Part shown: one piece after another, positions 26,358 through 39,336 of the stretch
Layout of the letters: each line of letters opens with the position of its first letter
Numbering within the stretch: position 1 is the stretch's first letter
Origin: Epiperipatus broadwayi
Taxonomy: Eukaryota > Onychophora > Udeonychophora > Euonychophora > Peripatidae
NCBI GenBank assembly: GCA_028023455.1
Contig: JAQFVV010000952.1
Coordinates: 62,001-126,000, forward strand
Reading direction: 5' to 3'
DNA: 64,000 nt
The notes under the pieces: model-generated
The model's input: only the letters and a program-made list of their open reading frames with translations
Told to the model about the DNA's origin: nothing
The model's database searches: none
Program-made: the position numbers and the translations under genes

Positions 26358-27403
26358 TCTTATTCAGCATTCCTAGCACTTATATAAATTACAATTGTAT
26401 AGAAAAAGTAAACCATCATATTATACAATTACAATTTGGTATATAGATTTTTGATAACAATGTAAAAAATCATCAATATTTATTTTACAATAATAAGATT
26501 GGATAAACTACAATAAAATTGAATAATAAAACATAAGAAGATATTTTACTTTCAAAACCAATAATCTAAATTTCCATTAGAGAATACTTTCAATGATGAT
26601 AAAGTTTTTGAGTGTTGAAAAGAGAAGGTACTGATAAGATACTTGAATTAAAAACAATGTTAAGCAAATCAACCATTAATATTTATAATATAAAATTTTG
26701 ACAATAAAATTACTGTTTTATAAAAGAATAGTTTCTATGATGACGATTACAAAAATAATGTTAAAAATTATGGATTACAAAGCATACAAAATGTTAATCT
26801 TTAGAAAATATGCCTTAGATTAAAATTCTGTCTAATATCTTCTTAGCTGTCTGATTTGCAAGTGGGATTTTCAAACTATTGAAAATTGATAATTATAAAT
26901 AAAAGCATTACTTTTAAAAATAAAATAAATGTCTAATATTACTAAAAAAAAATGATATCTTTAATAAATAAATGAATCGGAATGTATAACATCAGATTAA
27001 AATATTCCTACTAACTAAAAGAATTTGCATATCAGATTTATTTATATGATTCCAAAGAAAGGATCATAACTGGCTATGAATATGAGAAGTACATCTTCTT
27101 GAAAGCGCTCAGCCATTTAATTTAGTTTTCAATTTGTTGTTATAGCTTTACGTTGGAAGTGTGAAAGCATGATTCAATATTATTATATAAAAGAATTATA
27201 ATGAAATAAAATTCTCAATAACATAATACATATTATTAAAATCAAGCAATATAAAAATTAAATGAATAAAATAATAATAATGCTGAAAGACACATGATAT
27301 ATAATATACTAAAGAATGCTTAGTATTAAAAAAAATGAATGAGTAAAATTTACTTGAATTGAATTTAAAAAAAAAACCACACATTTAGTTAATATATATA
27401 TAT
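26358..27403. other. Non-coding AT-rich stretch
   Basis: No gene or repeat of note is seen. It ends in a (TA)n tract at about 27392-27407, into which the next element is inserted. Confidence 0.5.
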
Positions 27404-27407
27404 ATAT

Positions 27408-29451
27408 TTGTTATACCGGTCACTTCTATCTGCTTTTGATCACCGAGGGTGCCTCTAGGTCAGTAATTACTAGAAAAATTTAATTTACGATGATCCAAAA
27501 GTTAATGATGATGATGAATGTCACCAGCTAGACCCAAGGAGAGAAAGAGAGCTTTAACATTGTTCAGACAATTGAGAAAAGAATACAGAGACAAATGTCA
27601 GTCAAAATAATTTCAAATAATTTTAAAGTTTATTAAATTTACAATAATAAATCCCAGGCAAACAAAATATGCAAGTTTGACCTAGATTTCTCTAGTGTAT
27701 TTATCAGAGAGTGTACATAAGTTTTGAAACATTAAATACCCTGGCAGATAGGTTCATTTTTTCACCTAAAGTTTTTTAAAAAAGGGATTTATAATATCTT
27801 TGTGCCAGTGGTTTATAAAACTAATTCTAGCTTTTCTATTTAGAGATTGCAAAACAAAAGGATCTTGCAAAAAGTACAATGAAACAACACAGGTGAGATT
27901 TCCTTGGCCCAGAATAAAGCATTGGGACCAAGAAGGTCATGACTGCAGAACAGCTCATGATTAACCAAGTTCAAGGTTATCAAAGTTGACTCCAATACAA
28001 TAAAAAAAATAGACCAAGAAAAGATTACTATTTTATGTAATCTTAAATAGAAGAAAACAAAATCTCTGATTTAGAAAAAACACAACAATATACTTAATAA
28101 ATAACCAGCCAAAAGATTTGTGGTCTTTAGGAAAACTCAAACCAAGCTTAATTACACTAATTATAACAAAAGGGACAGGTAAGTTAAAAGAAAATTACTA
28201 ATATCTGCCCAAGTATTTATCAAGATTAGTAATATGAATAATAATAAAAACACAAACATATAAAAATAGAAACTCGCAATACATTCCCAGATAAATAAAT
28301 ATGAAATCTTCAACTAAGAACCTAATACACACTCCAAATACAATAATCAGAAAATACATAAAATAATTAATATTGAAGGAATATACAAAACTTATACTAA
28401 AGTTAGGTTGGTTCAAAGATTAAGCTCCAGACTTTAACAGAGATTTAAACCCTGGTTATAATATAAAAATGTTTTACATTGAGATATAAGGTTAGGTTCG
28501 ACAGATGTCTTTCAGCAGCGCACACAGTTTATTTCACTTTAAAGTTCCAATAAAGATTTTGGTTTCCATTTATATGTTCGGGAGTGGGAAGCAATCTTAG
28601 GGATCAGTTCTTGTTCAGGTTTTTATGACATGATATTGAAGGATCAAGATGACATCTGGGATCCATCTTTAGGTTCATTTAGCACTGCATGTTATAGAAA
28701 AGATTCACCATGGCATGTAGTTTTGCCATTCTGCAGAGATGATCACTATTTAGCAAATAGTAGTCAATAATATAATTTCAGCAGAATTCCTTATTAGCAG
28801 ACAGCAAAATGTGATATTGGCACTGGTAGTATACAGACGCAAATGGTAATTTTTAAAAAATAAGGCAGTACAGCAAGTAGCATAAGGATCAGTATTAATT
28901 TACTAAAAGCTGAATCAATACTCAACAAGCTGAATAAAAATAAATAGTCAAATAATAAATAGTCTGAAATCCCAGGGCTATTTACATTCACTCTTAACTC
29001 TTGCATCATCTTTAATTAGAAAATTTATTTTGCCAAGAGCAAATCTCTATCTGACTTAATCATAATTTTAAAAAATCTGACCAAGGCTCTTATCTTATTC
29101 AAAATTAATTAAAAAAATAAATGGAAAATAATTCTCAGCTTTTAAAAAACAAATTAAAATCAAAAATAAAAGAACCAACAATGCAATTAAAAACTTTTCA
29201 AACTTAAAATGCTTTTTCCAAAAGATTAAAAGTTTTAAATTAGAATGTTTTTACAAATAGATAAAAAAAAGTGTCAAAAGAAACTTATTTTTAAACTAAA
29301 AAGTAAAATTAGAGAATTTAAAAATATAGCTGTGTATGTGTGCTATAACATATAAAACTTTCAAATAGTTTTTCTTTTAAAACTTTATAAAAATAAAAAA
29401 TATTTTTAATTTTCCGATGAAACTTTTGAAGCAGACTAAGCATCTGATTCA
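27408..29451 (+). mobile_element. TGTAAC-family element, copy 2 (subfamily with GATCA hairpin)
   Basis: The start is TTGTTATACCGGTCA and the end TCTGATTCA, flanked by ATAT (27404-27407 and 29452-29455), again in TA-rich DNA. It aligns with the copy at 61868 through several blocks. One is the 5' inverted repeat CTTTTGATCAC (27433-27443) with its partner at 27490-27501. Others are the following TTAATGATGATGATGA, TGTTCAGACAAT, ACAGCTCATGAT near 27949, ATATCTGCCCA near 28200 and AGAGCAAATCTC near 29036. The end forms a hairpin with arms 29428-29435 and 29443-29450. No coding capacity is seen. Confidence 0.68.
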
Positions 29452-30251
29452 ATATATATATGCTGAATATTTACATGTAATATTTTTGAGAGTAATGCAT
29501 TACAACTGTTTATTTTATATATAATTAAACAGTCCATCAGCTTCAGCAAACAACAATGCATTTATAGTGATATGATGATATTTGAATAAAAAAAAGTATA
29601 TTTGGATCAACTTTTCAGATCAACTCATTTATGGACAAAAATTTATTTTTAATAATTAAACCATATATGACTAATAGTATCTATTGCCCATTCTTTATTC
29701 AGTAATTTAATTCTAATACATCAAGTTAATTTCATTTTCTAAAAATGATCTTTCATATAATGAAATCAAATTCTAAAATCTTTGAATTCTGTGATTATTT
29801 ACACAATAAATTTTACTCAAAAAAATCAAAAGAATCTCTTATTATGAGTCTCTTTCTGTCTAATCTCATCATAAAATTTTTTGTTAAAGATTAAATATGT
29901 TAACATAAAGCTCTTTCTGCATTTATGACATTCATTATCACAAAAAAATATTTAGTAAAAAGATTTTACTTTAAAACTTGCACACTAAAAATATTTATTT
30001 CATTCTTATAAACATATGTAAATATATATTGGCAAATTCAAGGTATTTTTGTGTTATATAAAACAAATTATAAATCTTACTTCAATTGTAGTTGGGTATA
30101 TTTTTAATAATAAAGACAAACGTGTCTTAAGATAACAACAAGTTTTTTCATCAAGAATTTTACAGCTGGCATTATCTAGTTCCATTAAAGAATCAATATT
30201 TTGTAATGAAAGCCAATATTCCAATATATCTAAAAAGTAAAGCATACAAAC

Positions 30252-30253
<2 letters not shown>

Positions 30254-30327
<74 letters not shown>
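30254..30327. repeat. (TA)n microsatellite
   Basis: About 74 bp of nearly pure TA, interrupted once near 30283. It is self-complementary and may form a cruciform. Confidence 0.95.
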
Positions 30328-30333
<6 letters not shown>

Positions 30334-30540
30334 CATTCAAAAAATTAAAGTGAAATGAGAACACACTTATTAAATATATTAGGTAAACTGTTTTTAAGTA
30401 AATTTATTTATCACAATGATATATGAAATGAAACAGAACAAAAACATAATTTGATATAAGTGATAAATTTAACACAATTAAATCAAACAATTGTTATTCA
30501 TAAATTAAGTCATACTGCAATTACATCCTTATAAATGCGA

Positions 30541-30603
30541 TATAAAATAACTTTTTGTTTCTGACTTATTGCTATATAAAATAACTTTTTGTTTCTGACT
30601 TAT
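30541..30603. repeat. 34-bp tandem duplication
   Basis: The unit TATAAAATAACTTTTTGTTT and its ten following bases is repeated without visible mismatch, period 34. Confidence 0.85.
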
Positions 30604-33154
30604 GTAATTACACAGCTTTTAATATTAGCAGAAAGAATACAATGTCTTAACCAAATAACTTCTATAATTTGAAGGCATATGTGTAAAATAAATAAAACTA
30701 TGGACCATAAAAAGATGATACCTTCTCCAATAATTTAAGAATACATAATATTACAGTCAACACAAACACTCATTTGTCCAATCCATATTAATTTATGTTC
30801 CTTTTCCTCTAGTTAAGAATAGTTAGATATCTATTTATTGACCAGTATTGGTTGCTAGCTAGTTTGGTTATAAGCTTCTACATAAAATAAAATTCTAAGT
30901 TTATTTATGATCTAAACATTTCAGGTTCACCTGGTTATATTTCAACTACATATCATGAAATGGCAAACAAACATGCTAATCACTTCAACATAAAGAATTT
31001 TCCATATATAAGTAATGTAAATCAATAATGTATTTTTTTATCAAATAAAATAAACAAAAAGCTGTCCTCATTGTTTTGAGTATGAAAAAAAATAGTTGCA
31101 TCATATTTGTGTAATAATTGTTTACCATTGACAATTTATATAAAATTGATATCCCTAATGATATACAATATGTACAAAGTTGGAATAAATAGAACATTTC
31201 AATATAAGAATTTATTGCAAAAGACATGTCCAAAATCGAAATTGAATTTAATCTGACAAAAATTTTGTTTAATAGAAAGAATACTTTGAAGAAGGTCAAG
31301 CAAGAATTTTGACTAGGATTGATTACTTTAATATGCAATTATAATGTAGAGTTTAATCGAATAAACTAAGAATAAAAATAGGATAATGGTGGAGATAAAA
31401 ATATAATCATCAGTTTAATGACAATTTTCTTACTGAATAATAGTACAATTTATTTTAAAAGTACAATGATATTGAATTTTTTTCAACTAAGTAATGACTT
31501 AGAAGACAAGAATTTAATGTGAGATATTCATTCTGATCTGCTATATGCTTTTGATCTTCTTTGTTTTACAACGTTTTTTCCAACTCTTATTGTTATTATC
31601 ATTGCATTTTTGAAGATTTATCTTCTATTATTTTCTATTATGAATAATTCCCAATGTAAATATTGACATTCATTTTAAATAAAGCATTATCAACATCATT
31701 AAGCTTAGAGGATTTCTACAACTATTTTATTAAGGATTTTATGAATGTCAACCAAAAATTAAAAGATTCAATTGAATGATGATTTTTTTAAAAAATTAAA
31801 ATGCTTATATTAGCTGTAAATTGAGTGATTTTCTTTCTAATCAAATTTTAATTGTATAATTATATCATACGCTTAAATAAATAAAAAGTTTTTATCAGAG
31901 AAAAAACATTTATGAAAAAAAAAAAAGAGATTGAAACTGATATATTGTTTTAACTTCAAATTATTTTGCTTTGAATGCTTCCAATATTTAAAAAAAAAAA
32001 ATCAATATATTAAACAAAAGTACTAGAAATTATTTATTAAAAACACTGTAAATTAATACATTGTACAGGCTATAGTTTAATAAAAGAAAAAGTATGCAAA
32101 GAGAAAATCGTATGAAATTTAAATATAAAGGAAAAGAAATACTACTATTACATCTTAAATAAAATTTTGGAACAACATTCATGATTAAGAATATATCGTT
32201 ATATAATTACACATATATAGACGTACTTAGAAATATGTGTGATAGCACAGAATTTAAGAGAACAATTTATTTAATTACATAAAATTAATAACAACAATTT
32301 ATAACAGTACATTTCTAATTAATGGATTATCTGATAATAAAGTGCACAATAACAGAATTTTGATTACCTATGCTAATGCAAAATCAAGACAAATCTTTTA
32401 TATGAAACAGACTATTTATAAATAAATAATTGGTGAGGTATAATATCATGTATGAGAAATTAACAGGTTATTGTTGATAAATATATTACTATAATCAAAT
32501 TTGTTGCCTTCTTGTGATTACATGCTCTAATATCTGTTTGATTTTCAACATCCAAAGACATAGTCAGTGATGTTTTGACAGAATCTGTTCCTTTCATTTT
32601 TATTTATCCTTTTCTTCTTCCATTAAAAACTTTTCTAAGTATTTACATTAAATACAATTATATCATTGCCTTTTCAAATGATTAGAAATTGCCTACTTGT
32701 AAATTGTACATGATAATAGAGAAGTGTTGACTAATTCTATAAATTAGGAGGTGCTATAGATTCAAAAGTTAGTTAATTTGGATTGCCAGTAGGCTACAGT
32801 ATTATTTCAAAATTGGTATAGTCATCAATATTTATATTAAAATATGGTAACTGAGACAAATATAATTAATAATATAGATTTATTTAGGTACATTTTGCAA
32901 ACCCAAAATTTACATCACTTTCTCTTTTTGATTATCAATTTGAAAATGCAAAAATTGAACAATTACATTCACACACTGAATTTAGTTAAACACATTACAC
33001 CACTGACATACCAGTTAATTAATAATCAATAATCATCAACTTTTTATATTTTGACTAACAGAAAATACATATTGAAGCAATTGATCTTAGTCCAAGATTG
33101 AGCTTCACAATTTTACCACTTAACCCATGTTTCATCCTGCTCCTTTTAGTCATG

Positions 33155-34170
33155 TGTATATAAGTTATACCTGGGTCTCATTTTATGTGGATTATTTTAA
33201 TACAATTTTGAAGTTATGTGATTCATGTTCCTTCTTAATATCTTTTTATGCAGATTTTCTTTTATGCAATAATGAAGTTCATATTTCACTATATTTATTA
33301 GATATCAAAAAATTTAAATTATTAATAACTTATTTTGACTTGAAATACTTCTTTTTCCAAAAATATGTTATATTAGCAGCTAATGTGAATATGGCCTGAA
33401 TCTGTATTTAGAATTGTAGCTTCTATGTAAATAATCTACTTATGCTAATGAGTAAATAATAATAGATTTATACTTACGTATAAAAATATCACAATAAATA
33501 TTCAAAAATTTTAAACTTTTAAAATGTATTTTGTTAGATATAACAGAAATAAATAATCTTTTAGATTTTTAAAATAAATAATGAAGATTTTATTGATTTT
33601 GTAAACTGAAAATAATCTTTTTAATGATAATGTATAATCTTTTTGTTTTGATTGTGATCTTATTTTTTAAATATAGAAACAAAATGTAAACACTTAAAAT
33701 TTATTTCAGTAGTAAACAAAAAAAGACAAATTTATTATTTTCTGCTAAGAAAAAATCATTTAATCATAGATTTTATGTTGATGTGTGAAATAAAGAAAAA
33801 TGTCAGAAAATGCTGAAATCTAAGTTTCCTGCAATGAACAATCTCTTAAATTCCAATGAGAGCTAAATAGTTATATGTCTGGATATTGCAAGCATTATAA
33901 ACAATTAGTAAAATCATCATCACAAAGTATAATCACCGATTACATTGTCGAAAAAAACCCATTAACACAGCACAAGATTGAAAGTGGCACTAGTTGTACT
34001 TCCTCTTGAGACAAATCTGATTTCTTACCAGTTCACAAATGAATGCATATTGTCAAATAGTGGTAATGATTAAAATATGTATAAAAAATGTAAAATTAAA
34101 TACTGTAGTTAATAAAAAAAAAGTAAAAAAGTTTATCTTGTATTAATTTTTTTCAAATATTTGAAATTTT
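33155..34170 (+). repeat. Left member of a distant ~1-kb inverted repeat
   Basis: The stretch matches the reverse complement of about 46480-47410 almost end to end. Matching landmarks are ACCTGGGTCTCATTTTA near 33170, AGCAGCTAATGTGAATATGG near 33375, GTATAATCTTTTTGTTTTGAT near 33630, CACAGCACAAGATTGAAAGT near 33966 and TTCAAATATTTGAAAT near 34153. No open frame is shared between the copies, so this is probably a non-coding mobile element. The right edge lies ~60 bp before the RTE-like LINE. Confidence 0.8.
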
Positions 34171-34231
34171 TTATTAGTCATACTTTATTTCCTTATTTTT
34201 TTAATGCAGTATTAATATTAATATTTAGAAA

Positions 34232-35477
34232 GATGATAAAAAAGATATTAGAAATTACAGATCTATCAACCTTTTATCAGTTTTATACAAAATTTTTACC
34301 AAGATAATTGCAACATGTCTACAGAGAACATTGGATTTCTACCAACCAAGAGAACAAGCTGAATTTAAATGTGGTTTTAGCACAGTAGATGATATCCAGG
34401 CAGCGAGAGAAGCTATAGAAAGGACAAATGAATATGAGTTGCCATTATGGTTTGGATTTATAGATTATGAAAAGGCATTTGATTCTATAAACATTTCTTC
34501 AGTGATTAAAGTATTGGATCATCAAGGTATAGATCGAGAAAAGTCACATTTTAAACAATATTTATAAAAATGCAACAGCAACAATTAGATTACATAATGA
34601 TACTAGGAAAGTCAACATTGAGAAGGGTGTAAGACAGGGTGACTCCATATCTCCAAAACTTTTTACAGCAATGGGAAGCTAAAGGAGTGAAAATAAACGG
34701 AGATTATTTAAATCATTTATATTTGGCAGATGATGTAGTGGTTTTTGCAAATAATGCTATAGAGCTGCATGAAATATTGCAGGAATCATCAGATGAAAGT
34801 AGAAAAATAGGACTAAAGATAAATGTTAAAAAGACTAAAGTAATGTTCAATGGATTTTCTCAAAATATGAAAATAAAGATTGATTATGATGGGTTAGAAG
34901 TTAACAACTACAAATACCTTGATCAGATTATTAATACAGATGGAAATGTCATGGATAAAATTAATAATAGAATTAAACTCAATTGGAGTGCTTTTTGTAG
35001 AAATAACTTGATACAAGAAAATATGCCTATGTGTTTGAAAAAAAAAGTGTTCAATAAATGTGTTTAACAATTCTTACTTATGGATCTTAGATTTGGATAG
35101 TTAGTAGAAGAGAAATACAGAGACTTCAGACCACTCAAAGAAGTATGGAGAGATGCATGTTGGGAGTAACAAGAGATTAAAAACACAATATATGGGTAAG
35201 AGAACAAACAGGTGTTACTGACCTCATTGAAAAAAATAAAAGACTGAAATAGAGTTGGGCTGGACATATTGCTAAAAGAGATGATAATAGACGGACAATT
35301 GAAAGCTTAAACTGGATTCCAAGAGATTGTAAAAGACTCAGAAAGAGACCGCATGTGAGATGGATGGATGAAATAAGAAAGTGTGTAGGGGTGATGTGGA
35401 GAAGAGAAGTTAAAGATCGGATATGGATTGAACTTGGAGAGACCTGCGGTGGATTGATAATGGTTGATGATGATTGA
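34232..35477 (+). pseudogene. RTE-like LINE reverse transcriptase, 5'-truncated and frame-broken
   Basis: The first frame (34232-34567) contains 'GFIDYEKAFDSI', the motif A region with its catalytic Asp. After a stop at 34565-34567 the reading continues in another frame through 'GVRQGDSISPKLF' (about 34626-34664). It shifts again to 'YLADDVVVFA' (34719-34748), where the usual F before ADD is L. A thumb segment with 'KTKVMFNGF' follows. Further breaks include the stop at 35065, after which 'RREIQRLQTTQRSMERCMLG' and a C-terminal block with 'WAGHIAKRDDNR' and 'RPHVRWMDEIR' are readable up to the stop at 35475-35477. The GATGATGATTGA end resembles the short 3' repeats of RTE-clade LINEs. The endonuclease is missing. 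It is not functional. Confidence 0.85.
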
Positions 35478-36203
35478 GTCTCTATAAAATCAGGTAGGAA
35501 AAAAACTCCAAATCACATAAATCTTAGAAGTCCCATTTAAAAATTGACTTGAAAGAAAGTAACCATTAATCTCAATTGAAAATTTCATCTCAAAACTAAA
35601 TACACACCTTGAAGATTTTAAAAAATAATTATAGTTCAAGATTATTTATTATTGATGATTTATATATTATTATTATAGTCTCGTATTTATTAAGATGATT
35701 AACTTTTTTGTATTTCTATGTGTAAGTAGTATTCTTTTTTTATCTGGAATGATAGATTTTAATTTAGTTAGTGCATTTTTAATGGTGAATTTTTATTAAT
35801 TTCAATAAATAATTACAAACATGCACAAAAGGTTAAGAAGCAACAAATATAATAAATCGATACAATTTATAGAGGGTAATAATAAACATCTTTTGATTTT
35901 AATAAAATAAATATATATTTATTAAACCAACCTAATGAATGATCCTGCTAATTTGAAAAAAATCCACCTACTTCGAACACCAAACAACGAAAAAATGACT
36001 ACTTCTACTAACTAATATTTCTTAAAAAACTACCTTCAAAATTCTTAAGGCTATAAAACGTATGATTTAAAAATTATTACTTAAACTTACAAGAAGTAAC
36101 AAATACTCAATATCGACAAATAAAATATTAACTAATATTTTATATTTTGTCCTACTAAATTTCCTTTACAGAAACGGTTGGTTTTCAGGCAAGGTGTCAA
36201 CTA
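35478..36203. other. Non-coding AT-rich stretch
   Basis: No gene or clear repeat is seen between the LINE end and the TTAA at 36204. Confidence 0.5.
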
Positions 36204-36500
36204 TTAATGCTTTGACTGCCTGACTCGTAAAAAAACGAGTAGATTTGACGTCACTCTAAATCGGCTACTTTTTATCCCACATATACATATTATATGTCAT
36301 TTGAAAGAAAATCAAAAGTTCTGTAAGATGGTGCCCTCTTCAGAATTATTTTACAAGTAAAAAATCAATAAAAATGACCATATATGTCAAACAAAACCAA
36401 AGCACCGCCTCCTCACCACCTTTTCTTGAATCTTATTGGCTGTACAACTTCTGTCAAAAAGGGAAATGGCTGCCAAAAAGTAAAAAGTTACGTTCATTTT
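36204..36500 (+). mobile_element. Possible piggyBac-like transposon terminus
   Basis: A TTAA (36204-36207) is followed by TGCTTTGACTGCC. A short inverted repeat ACTCGT/ACGAGT comes next (about 36223-36240), then TTGACGTCAC. From general knowledge, many piggyBac-like elements insert at TTAA, begin with CCCTTTGACTGCC-like ends and carry a subterminal ACTCG/CGAGT palindrome. No transposase and no matching inverted end were found in the window. The alternative is a host regulatory region: TGACGTCA at 36246-36253 is a consensus CRE, and an inverted CCAAT box (ATTGG) lies near 36437. Confidence 0.35.
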
Positions 36501-36991
36501 GATTTTTATTACGAAAATGATAAACGAATGTTTACAACATTTTAAACAATATTTGAATTGAATTACAAATTATTATTGATAAAATAATACTAAAAATCAA
36601 ATTTTTAGAAAAATAGTTAAGATATTACCAAGAATTATTTATTTATTGCTACATATTTATCGTAACATTAAAGTGAAAAAAAAAAGATTGCTGACGCAAT
36701 ATTTTTTGGTTGATTGAATAGTGGTTACTTTTATTTCACCGCAATTGAATATTTTTTAAATTATAAATCAAATTTTATTTTTGAAAAGTCTTTCATTTAC
36801 TTTCGTAATCTGACAATTTAGTAATATACTTTTTACAAATGAAACTAATGTATTTATATTATTAAAAGTAAATCTATTTAACAATAGATTTTGTAAAGTT
36901 GTGAGTTGGCCAATTAAAAGTTTTGATTTTTAACTCATTCGGCCAATTAAATAATAATCGTTGATAGCAAACTATTAATAACATTCAACAC

Positions 36992-37183
36992 TTGACTACC
37001 AAAATATATACCGATCAAATAAACACTTTATTATTTTTTAAAGAAGAAAGAAAATCCCTTAGGCGCCAGCTAATTACATTAAAATTAGCATGTCCATCTG
37101 ATCAGCATAATCCGGTGCCTGATACGTCCACTAGCTCAGTCAGTTCCAAACACCCACTAATAAACAAACAAAAGTTATCTTAA
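36992..37183 (+). other. Unassigned short ORF in a less AT-rich island
   Basis: A 63-codon frame has a charged first half (EERKSLRRQL) and a Ser/Thr/Pro-rich second half (PVPDTSTSSVSSKHP). The composition is less AT-rich than the surroundings from about 37065. A pyrimidine-rich tract ending TTTTTTAAAG at about 37044 could be a splice acceptor, which would make 37045-37183 a terminal exon. I do not recognise the protein and no second exon is identified. Chance or an untranslated region is equally possible. Confidence 0.2.
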
Positions 37184-37905
37184 ATGCCCGCCTGTTCTAA
37201 CCTGCTACTATTTTCTAAAACTATAATAATTTTCCCCGAACCATTCAAAATAATAATACTTCGATCCTTTAAAACTGAAAACAACATTATACTGAATGCT
37301 AAGCATTTATAGATTTAACCTGATGAATCTTTTCTAAAATACTATTATTGATTGGATTTTTTTCCACCTACTCTTATTAAGAAAATAAATATTATACTTA
37401 CCCACACGTATCAGAAATAAACATAAATATTTTAAGAAAAAATGATTTAAATGTTTTACTTTATTTTAAAATAAATACATCATTTTATCCTATAATGAAA
37501 CACACATACACTTCTTTTTTTAAAAGATTAAAATAAGCATTTTAATATATTACTTAAGCAAATAAATTATACACGTTACATCATATTTTATTATTATTTT
37601 TTAAGTTTAAGTTTAAAAATCAAATCACACATACGTGCATGTCAAAAATATTATTTAATAGAAGCTGCTTTTACTTATTTTATTATTTCAAAAATTATCT
37701 TTTGAAGTTTAAAGTTTATTCTTTTTTTAAAGTTTAATTCAAAAGTTCTTTCAATAAAATCTATCTTTATTATTAAAGGAAATCGGAATGTTTATATATC
37801 AAAGTCAAATAATTACCTAGGTATTAAAATATGACAGAAACAGTATAATGAAATTATCTCTGAGCTCATCAACGACTGGTAAAATTCTTTCGTAAATCCT
37901 GTGTC

Positions 37906-38028
37906 CTAATATTTCCATGGCTGGTTTGGTGTTCCCCGCATTCCGCTGTCCATGTAGTCTATTTTAACATGATTACCTTCCAAACTAATCGCAGATCTTA
38001 GATGCGTAGAGAGTGGCTTTTCGGTCAA
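37906..38028 (-). CDS. Candidate last coding exon of an unknown gene
   Basis: On the minus strand, a CAG acceptor (38029-38031, preceded by ACGTATTTG) is followed by 40 sense codons and TAG at 37906-37908. The frame starts with LTEKPLSTHLRSAIS. It ends with MDSGMRGTPNQPWKY. The amino-acid mix is balanced (Trp, Pro, Gly, His, Met), unlike the Lys/Asn/Ile/Leu-rich chance ORFs here, and the DNA is clearly less AT-rich than its flanks. Upstream in this frame a stop occurs within ~40 bases of the acceptor, so an intron is required. I do not recognise the family. Upstream exons would be at higher coordinates, but the next 10 kb is mostly mobile elements. It could also be a fragment of a mobile element. 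Confidence 0.35.
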   Translation of the reverse strand: MTEKPLSTHLRSAISLEGNHVKIDYMDSGMRGTPNQPWKY

Positions 38029-38379
38029 CTGCAAATACGTTGGTTTTGTAACAATGCATCATTTTGGAAATATTACTTCAAAATATTTTATTAAAATAAA
38101 AAAGTCCGAACCAAGAATGAACAAAATTGAGCTATTTATACTTTTTTAAACAATGGAAAACTATTTTTAGCAGCAGCATTCTTCATTGCGTGAAATAAAA
38201 TCAGCTTCTAGCGTCTACTTTTTATTAAAAATTGCATACACACATGCACATATATTTATTTATTTTATTATAAGATAAAATGAAATCTCTTTATTATTTT
38301 ATTAAAAATTCATTTAAAAAATATTAAATCATTTATTTATTACAAGATTTTTTCCTTCTTTTAAACAAAAAAAAATCTT

Positions 38380-38428
38380 TTATTTTAAACAGCTTATTAT
38401 TTTAAACAACTTATTATTTTAAACAGCG
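38380..38428. repeat. Three ~18-bp tandem units
   Basis: Three consecutive copies of a TTATTATTTTAAACA(G/A)C-like unit lie in otherwise featureless AT-rich DNA. Confidence 0.75.
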
Positions 38429-39260
38429 TTTACAGTTTATTTTCTTCAATACAAAAATTCCCCCTCCCTCCTATTCTTTAGTTTTTACATTTTATTCTCT
38501 TAATATTAAACTTTTATATTTTTAAACATGCAATTCATGATAAATTAATTACATATCAATGTACTTTGGTACACTATATAAAATAATTATTTATAGATTA
38601 TAATCATAAAAGTTTTTCAGTAATGTAGTATAAAGAAAAACAAAATATTGGAAAAATATATAATGTGGTCACAAACCTAAGCTACCTTTGCAATTCTACA
38701 TTACTTTATTTACTATTCAAAGAATTTCATTAAAGATCACTATTTAATGGATAAAAGTATATTATGTTTATACAGCAATATTATTATTTACTAGAATTTT
38801 ACTATTTCAGTTATTGATTGCCATATAACAAAGTTATTTGTGCCAATAGTATACCAGTCAAAAAACGTCTATCGATCCAAAAAGACCCAGAATACAAGTA
38901 AAATACCTCAAATCTGACCATGTACAAGATATATGTCAGATACATCGGGGATTATGCCCTATTTATCTATATCGCCAGGTCAAAGATCTAATCAATAAGC
39001 TTTCTCGACGATAACATTGAATTCCTTTACTTTCACCATGCTCAGAGCAGAGCCTTCAAGCATGAGTTTCATTTTAAGAATATATTTTAATGAGAACTTG
39101 GTTGATTGATTTATATATATTTAAAACCAAAGATTACTTAAAATAGAAGTAAATGAAAAGATTTGAAGAACCCTGGAAGTTTTGTTTTAGATATATATAT
39201 ATATTAAACTCATTAATTATTTTACATTGACATTTAACTCAAGCTCTTTAAAAAAAACAT

Positions 39261-39336
39261 TCTTTACATTAATTTTATAATTAAATAGTAATTTTTTATC
39301 TTTACATTAATTTTATAATTAAATAGTAATTTTTTC
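39261..39336. repeat. 38-bp tandem duplication
   Basis: TCTTTACATTAATTTTATAA with its following 18 bases occurs twice in a row, period 38, inside TGTAAC copy 3. Confidence 0.85.

Larger units (their letters stand above)
29456..33154. other. Long AT-rich stretch without recognisable genes
   Basis: Only short chance ORFs are present, for example 30985-31338 on the minus strand, which is composed of AT-rich hydrophobic codons. It includes a long (TA)n tract at 30254-30327, a 34-bp tandem duplication at about 30541-30603 and A-runs near 31915. Confidence 0.5.

Noticed and set aside
30985-31338. 117-codon minus-strand ORF rich in Phe, Leu and Ile
   Set aside because: Composition is what random AT-rich DNA gives; no motif, repeat or splice context supports it.
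33127-33399. 90-codon plus-strand ORF inside the left 1-kb repeat
   Set aside because: The frame is not preserved in the inverted copy at 46480-47410.
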